DNA of 30,964 nt, from NCBI GenBank assembly GCA_035317605.1, contig DATHGT010000054.1, forward strand, positions 1 to 30,964, in the 5' to 3' direction. Below the pieces are notes generated by a model that worked only from the letters and a program-made list of their open reading frames with translations, was not told the origin of the DNA and did no database searches. Source of the stretch: DATHGT01 sp035317605. GTDB lineage: Bacteria > Methylomirabilota > Methylomirabilia > Rokubacteriales > CSP1-6. Below, in pieces: positions 27,733 through 30,964 of the stretch. The position numbers and the translations under genes are program-made. The first letter of the stretch is position 1, and the number at the start of each line of letters is the position of its first letter.

Positions 27733-28653
27733 TCAGCGTGGAGGGTGGCCGGCCTTCGAGACGACCAGCTCGGCGAGGACGCCGTAGTGATCGGAGGGCC
27801 ACAGCGTGGTGCCGTCCGGGAGACGGTGCGGAGAGTCGAGAACCACCCGGCTCGTCCCCACGTCGCCCTGAACGTCGAGGCCGGGCACCAGGAAGATGTA
27901 GTCCACGCGCCGGCGCGCCATCGGCCACGGCGCGTCGATGCGTTGCCACACGGTGGCCCCGGCGACGTCGGGGTTCGCCCGGCGGTACGCGTCGACGAAA
28001 CCCGCTTCCTCGGTCAGGGCGCGGATCGCCGCCGAGCTCTCGATCGCGTTGAAATCACCCATGAGGACGGACGGGAGCCCGTTGCGTCGCTGGGCCACCA
28101 GCTCGGCGACGCGTCGGGCCCGGCAATCGTCGCGGGAGATGTGGGTGGAGAACACGTCGATCGGACCCCACGGCGTGTCGAGCCGCGCGCGCAGCAGCAC
28201 GCGCGGGTCCAGCGCGTGCTGGCAGCGCGGCAGCTTGTAGACCTCGGACTCGCGGATCGGAAAGCGGCTGAGGATCGCCGGTCCCTCGCGAAAACCCAGC
28301 GCCCCGATGACCAGGCGGCTCAGGGCCCAGTCGCCGAAGACGTAGCCCGTGGCCGGCGCGTGGACGTGGTGGTAGCCGAGGCGACGGGCGAGACGCGCGG
28401 GCACGTCGCCGAGCCGCCGGCTCACCGCCGCCTCCTGGAGCGCGACGACGTCGGGGCGAAGCGCGGCCAGCTCGTCGGCCACCAGGTCCATGCGACGCTC
28501 GAGCCGCTGGCCATCACCGGCGAATCCCGACCAGGGACCGCCGTGCAGCACGTTGTGGGTCAGCACGGTGAGCGACGCGCGCTCGTCGGAGGCCGTTGCG
28601 GGAACGCACGTCATGGCGACGAGCAGAGCCACGGACGCCACGACAACTCTCAT
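27733..28653 (-). CDS. Secreted endonuclease/exonuclease/phosphatase (EEP) family protein
   Basis: A 306-residue exported Mg2+-dependent hydrolase. A signal peptide (MRVVVASVALLVAMTCVPATAS) is followed by the EEP catalytic set: Asn34 in LTHNVLHGG, Glu74 in DVVALQEA, His171 in FSTHIS, Asp200 and Asn202 in LMGDFNAIES, DYIFLVPG, and Asp288-His289 in PSDHYGVLAEL. Secreted members act as nucleases, sphingomyelinases or phosphatases; the substrate is not readable here. Cys144 and Cys177 may pair. No Shine-Dalgarno precedes ATG 28653, which suggests either weak or leaderless translation. It is divergent from the selenoprotein gene and shares with it a 96-base region with an inverted repeat. Confidence 0.9.
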   Translation of the reverse strand: MRVVVASVALLVAMTCVPATASDERASLTVLTHNVLHGGPWSGFAGDGQRLERRMDLVADELAALRPDVVALQEAAVSRRLGDVPARLARRLGYHHVHAPATGYVFGDWALSRLVIGALGFREGPAILSRFPIRESEVYKLPRCQHALDPRVLLRARLDTPWGPIDVFSTHISRDDCRARRVAELVAQRRNGLPSVLMGDFNAIESSAAIRALTEEAGFVDAYRRANPDVAGATVWQRIDAPWPMARRRVDYIFLVPGLDVQGDVGTSRVVLDSPHRLPDGTTLWPSDHYGVLAELVVSKAGHPPR

Positions 28654-28665
28654 TCACACGAATCG

Positions 28666-28679
28666 TAACAGTCCTGTTA
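28666..28679. promoter_or_regulatory. Inverted repeat in a divergent promoter region
   Basis: TAACAG, TC, CTGTTA is a perfect dyad of six-base arms; two further flanking bases on each side also match after one mismatch (TCg...gGA). It lies midway between the divergent starts of the EEP gene and the peroxiredoxin unit. TTCACA (28653-28658) and TAGGAT (28678-28683) are weak -35/-10 candidates on the plus strand with 19-base spacing, and the dyad sits between them. An operator is plausible; no regulator is identified. Confidence 0.4.
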
Positions 28680-28705
28680 GGATCGCGCCCGGGAGGAAGC
28701 CAACC

Positions 28706-28753
28706 ATGCGCCCTCAGAATGCATCACACGTCTCGCGGGAGGGATCGCGATGA
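28706..28753 (+). CDS. Possible 15-residue leader peptide coupled to the peroxiredoxin
   Basis: The frame reads MRPQNASHVSREGSR and stop. A good Shine-Dalgarno (GGGAGG) lies nine bases before the ATG. The TGA overlaps the ATG of the peroxiredoxin as ATGA, the same coupling used by most genes in this window. It has no run of regulatory codons that would make it a classical attenuator. It may be a translated leader that delivers ribosomes to the selenoprotein start, or a chance frame. Only comparison of related genomes could decide. Confidence 0.3.
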   Translation: MRPQNASHVSREGSR

Positions 28754-29220
28754 CCGGCTTGCGCTACGGCGGTCCGGCGCCGGACTTCTCGCTGCCCGCG
28801 ACCGGCGGCAGCACGGTCACCCTCGGTGGTCTCAAGGGCAGCGACGTCGTCCTGGTCTTCTACTGCTACGACTTCGGCAGCATCTGAACGCCCGAGTTGG
28901 GCGGCCTGGATCAGGTCGCCGAGCGGCTGCGTCAGCGCGGAGCGGTGGTCCTCGCCGTCAGCGCCGACACGACCTTCTGCCACGCTGAATTCGCCAAGGC
29001 CCGCGGCTTCTCGTTCCCGCTCCTGAGCGACGTGCACCGCACGGTCATCCGCGCCTACGGCGTCCACGACGAGGACCGCAACGTCGCGTACCGATCGACG
29101 TTCGTCATCGACCGCGAGGGCGCGCTGCGGTGGGGGCAGGCCGGTGACCGTCTGATGGTGCGCGACGGCAGCGAGATCCTCCGCGTCCTCGACGTCCTGG
29201 AATCGACGCGAAAGAAGTGA
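28750..29220 (+). CDS. Selenocysteine-containing peroxiredoxin (in-frame TGA at codon 46)
   Basis: AhpC/TSA-fold peroxiredoxin of 156 residues when codon 46 (TGA, 28885-28887) is read as selenocysteine. Start ATG 28750 has GGGAGGG six bases upstream. The family pattern runs through the TGA without a break: GGPAPDFSLPATGG (7-20), VVLVFYCYDFGSI (33-45), U46-TPELGGLDQVAERL, VVLAVSADTTFCHAEFAKARGFSFPLLSD, then Arg115 in YRSTFVIDREGAL. Position 46 is the peroxidatic Cys of the family (usual context DFTPVC.xEL). It should reduce peroxides with a thiol donor; Cys39 or Cys77 may resolve the selenenic acid. A SECIS-like hairpin follows the TGA. A caller that stops at TGA would give only a truncated product from TTG 28897, without the active site. 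Alternative: a TGC to TGA null mutation or base error. No sel genes lie in the window. Confidence 0.85.
28900..28920 (+). promoter_or_regulatory. Bacterial SECIS-like hairpin just after the in-frame TGA
   Basis: GGCGGCCTG (28900-28908) pairs with CAGGTCGCC (28912-28920) over nine base pairs, one of them G-U, leaving a GAU triloop. The loop begins 22 bases after the TGA and has G as its first base. Known bacterial SECIS elements lie in the coding region directly after UGA, with the apical loop roughly 16-37 bases away and a G among its first two bases. All these conditions are met. Confidence 0.75.
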
Positions 29221-29976
29221 CTACTCGATGGTCAGGCCGTCTCTGGCGATCGTGATGTCGCCGCTGTAACCGGAGGCGAGCCTCTCGGCCAGGCGCTCCT
29301 CGTCCGGGTCGAAGTAAAAGTGCGTGGGGACGAGACGGCGGGCGCCGGCCTCGCGGGCGAGCCTGGCGTTGTCGGCCGGATCGAGGTGTCGCATCCCTCG
29401 CGGCATCTCGACGTACGAGCACTCCGAGACCAGCGTATCGACGCCGTCGAAGAAGCGCGGGAGATCGTCCGTCCACGCGGCGTCGCCCGTGTAGCCGATC
29501 GTCTTGCCGCCCGATTCCACCCGCACCGCGAGGCTCTCGTCGGTGTGCAGGGTCTTGCCGACGCTGAGCGTGACGTCGCCGCCGAGCCCGGCCGACTCGC
29601 CCGGACGCAGCTCGCGTATGGTCACGGGAAACTCCTGGTCGAAGAGGTTGGCCCCGTACAGCGTCGAGGTCTGCTCCAGTAACGCGCGGAGCCCGACCGG
29701 CCCGAGGATCTCGAGCGGCGCCGTCCGCGGCGCCCGACGCCCAAACCGAAAGCACCAGAGCAGACCCGGAAGCTCGCCGCAGTGATCGAGGTGAAAGTGG
29801 CTGATGAACTGATGCGTGATCGTCTCCCACGGCAACCCGAACCGCGTCATCGCGTGCATGGTCCCCGCTCCCGCATCCAGCCGCAACCGCACTGCCCCCG
29901 CCTCGACCCAGTACCCCGAACACGCGCGTGTCGACGTCAGCACGCACGTCCCCGCCCCGAGAACGGTCAGCTTCAT
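29221..29976 (-). CDS. MBL-fold metallohydrolase, RNase Z-like
   Basis: A 251-residue soluble enzyme with the metallo-beta-lactamase fold. The metal motif HFHLDH is at residues 60-65; further ligands are likely His in GKTLHTDESL, Asp in IGYTGDAAWTDDL, and His in VPTHFYFDPDEE. The short form and the SGYWVEAG and ISHFHLDHCGELPGLL context resemble RNase Z-like and arylsulfatase-like members; the substrate is not readable. The start is ATG 29976 with AGAGG upstream, where homology begins; the open frame upstream is not convincing. The stop codon abuts that of the convergent peroxiredoxin with no base between them. It is divergent from the Uma2 gene. Confidence 0.9.
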   Translation of the reverse strand: MKLTVLGAGTCVLTSTRACSGYWVEAGAVRLRLDAGAGTMHAMTRFGLPWETITHQFISHFHLDHCGELPGLLWCFRFGRRAPRTAPLEILGPVGLRALLEQTSTLYGANLFDQEFPVTIRELRPGESAGLGGDVTLSVGKTLHTDESLAVRVESGGKTIGYTGDAAWTDDLPRFFDGVDTLVSECSYVEMPRGMRHLDPADNARLAREAGARRLVPTHFYFDPDEERLAERLASGYSGDITIARDGLTIE

Positions 29977-30010
29977 CTCAGCCTCTCGATTCCACCGGCC
30001 CACACACCGG

Positions 30011-30019
30011 TGTATCTTT
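30011..30019 (+). promoter_or_regulatory. TGTATCTTT box before the first Uma2 gene
   Basis: The same nine bases occur at 30617-30625 before the second Uma2 gene. TATCTT resembles a -10 box (4/6). Here it lies nine bases before GTG 30028, which would make the first gene's mRNA nearly leaderless. A perfect ten-base palindrome, ACACCGGTGT, overlaps it at 30004-30013. Confidence 0.35.
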
Positions 30020-30027
30020 GCGGCGAA

Positions 30028-30582
30028 GTGGCGATCACCAGGCGACGCTTCACCCGCACGGAATACTATCGGATGGTCGAGGCAGGCATCCTCGGCAAGC
30101 GCGACCGGGTCGAGCTGATCAAGGGGGATATCGTCGAGAAGTTCCCCATGAGCACCCGGCACCATGCGTTCGTCATGAATTTGTCCATGCCCCTCATCGT
30201 CCGTCTCGATGGGCGAGCGCGCGTCTCGGTCGGCACGGCCGTCGCTCTGGCGGAGGACACCGACACCGAGCCGGACCTCGCCGTTCTCCGTATTCGCACA
30301 CCGTCCTTCAAGGTGCGCGAGCCCTACGCCGAGGACGCGCTTTTGGTCATCGAGGTGGCCGACATTTCACTCGCCTACGACCGGACGACCAAGCTTCGCC
30401 TGTACGCCGAGGCTGGCATCCCGGAGTACTGGATCGTCGACTGCACGGCAGAGGCCGTGGAGGTCTACCGCAACCGTGGCGCCGACGGCTATCGCGACGT
30501 CACCCGCGCCGCTGGCGCGGCAACGATTGCCCCCCAGGCCTTCCCAGACGTCGAACTGACGCTCACCGAAATCTTCGCGTAA
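30028..30582 (+). CDS. Uma2 (DUF820) family PD-(D/E)XK nuclease-like protein, copy 1
   Basis: A 184-residue protein of the Uma2/DUF820 group, which has a restriction-endonuclease-like core. The N-terminus RRRFTRTEYYRMVEAGILG is followed by DRVELIKGDIVEKFPMSTRHHAF. The nuclease residues are Asp83 in EPDLAVL, Glu109 in LLVIEVADIS and Lys122 in DRTTKLRLYAEAGIPEYWIVD, all present, so it may be active; a biological role is not established for the family. The start is GTG 30028, aligned with the start region of copy 2; GTG 30010 is an alternative, and no Shine-Dalgarno is visible. It lies 121 bases upstream of a second Uma2 gene in tandem. Confidence 0.88.
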   Translation: MAITRRRFTRTEYYRMVEAGILGKRDRVELIKGDIVEKFPMSTRHHAFVMNLSMPLIVRLDGRARVSVGTAVALAEDTDTEPDLAVLRIRTPSFKVREPYAEDALLVIEVADISLAYDRTTKLRLYAEAGIPEYWIVDCTAEAVEVYRNRGADGYRDVTRAAGAATIAPQAFPDVELTLTEIFA

Positions 30583-30616
30583 ACCTCCGCCCCGCCAACA
30601 CCTCATCAGGTGACAA

Positions 30617-30625
30617 TGTATCTTT
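30617..30625 (+). promoter_or_regulatory. TGTATCTTT box before the second Uma2 gene
   Basis: Second copy of the box found before Uma2 copy 1, preceded by GTGACA-like bases directly upstream. It lies about 80 bases before the ATG of copy 2, so here a leader would be present. The repeat suggests that promoter and gene were duplicated together. Confidence 0.35.
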
Positions 30626-30702
30626 CCAGGGACTTCCCGGATCGCCTCGATCGTGGCTATATGCTGGACGATGGGACGAGCCCAAGAGCCGGAGGACGTT
30701 CA

Positions 30703-30964
30703 ATGGCAGTCGAGGTGGCGACAACGCGACGACGCTTCACCCGCGCGGAATACTACCGGATGGCCGAGGCTGGCATCCTCGGCGAAGACGACCGGGTCGA
30801 GCTGATCGAGGGCGAGATCGTCCAGATGTCGCCCATCGGAGATCGTCACGTCGCCTTCGTCATGACCCTGGGCCGACTGCTCACGCTACGGCTTGCCGAG
30901 CGAGCTTTCGTCTCCGTCCAGAGCCCAGTCGTTCTCACGGCCGACACCGAGCCCCAACCCGACC
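30703..30964 (+). CDS. Uma2 (DUF820) family protein, copy 2, 3' end cut
   Basis: The first 87 codons of a second Uma2 protein, running off the window edge. It begins MAVEVATTRRRFTRAEYYRM and is closely related to copy 1 (AEAGILGEDDRVELIEGEIVQMSPIGDRHVAFVM against VEAGILGKRDRVELIKGDIVEKFPMSTRHHAFVM). Copy 2 has the more typical 'EGEIVxMSPIGxRH' motif of the family; copy 1 has drifted from it. The EPQPD at the edge begins the first nuclease motif. GGAGG seven bases before ATG 30703 fixes the start. The catalytic Glu and Lys lie outside the window. Confidence 0.88.
   Translation, partial: MAVEVATTRRRFTRAEYYRMAEAGILGEDDRVELIEGEIVQMSPIGDRHVAFVMTLGRLLTLRLAERAFVSVQSPVVLTADTEPQPD

Noticed and set aside
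28897..29220. Separate 107-codon redoxin gene from a TTG start
   Set aside because: It would lack the peroxidatic residue and the N-terminal strand, has no Shine-Dalgarno, and the missing half lies in frame directly upstream of the TGA.

Overview
The window is high-GC bacterial DNA with tightly packed genes and short intergenic gaps. No stretch over 300 bases lacks a gene, and no insertion sequence or CRISPR array is visible. The code is the standard bacterial one, since TGA ends most genes, with one apparent exception: an in-frame TGA that is probably read as selenocysteine. The gene set (GlgE/TreS/TreT, GH57 enzymes, TIR proteins of the 'FISYRRDD' type, Uma2 proteins) fits an uncultured soil or subsurface lineage such as Rokubacteria/Methylomirabilota, but that placement is inference from recollection and not a search result.

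Region 1 (1-12116, minus strand) is one probable operon for alpha-glucan, trehalose and compatible-solute metabolism. In order of transcription it holds a GH57 branching enzyme, glgC, a GH57/DUF3536 protein, a DUF5752 protein, a TreT-like glycosyltransferase, a GT81-like glycosyltransferase, glgE and treS (cut by the window edge). Most junctions are ATGA/GTGA or TGATG overlaps. Together the genes could run ADP-glucose to trehalose to maltose to maltose-1-phosphate to branched glucan. The maltokinase and a GlgA are not in view.

Region 2 (12217-16711, plus strand) is divergent from it: treZ, a DUF4392 (D-glutamate cyclase-like) gene, a class III aminotransferase and a lipoprotein with a PCu(A)C fold that has lost its copper ligands, closely spaced or overlapping. 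A tRNA-Phe(GAA) with its own promoter follows.

Region 3 (16882-21918, minus strand) holds a TIR/transmembrane/coiled-coil gene broken by two apparent single-base deletions, an orphan peptide-type ABC substrate-binding protein, and a two-gene iron-uptake unit (cupredoxin, FTR1 permease) behind a promoter that carries a DtxR-like palindrome. A small membrane protein lies upstream.

Region 4 (22051-30964) is mixed. It contains a small basic protein, a PaaK-like AMP ligase and a secreted beta-propeller in one unit, a DUF3309 peptide, an FMN-dependent alpha-hydroxy acid oxidase, a DUF4142 protein, a pterin-4a-carbinolamine dehydratase, a small secreted protein, a secreted EEP-family nuclease/phosphatase, the probable selenocysteine peroxiredoxin with a SECIS-like hairpin, an MBL-fold hydrolase, and two tandem Uma2 (DUF820) genes, the second cut by the window edge.

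The strongest candidate for something overlooked is the peroxiredoxin at 28750-29220. Its peroxidatic position is TGA, the family match continues on both sides, and a hairpin of the right geometry follows directly.
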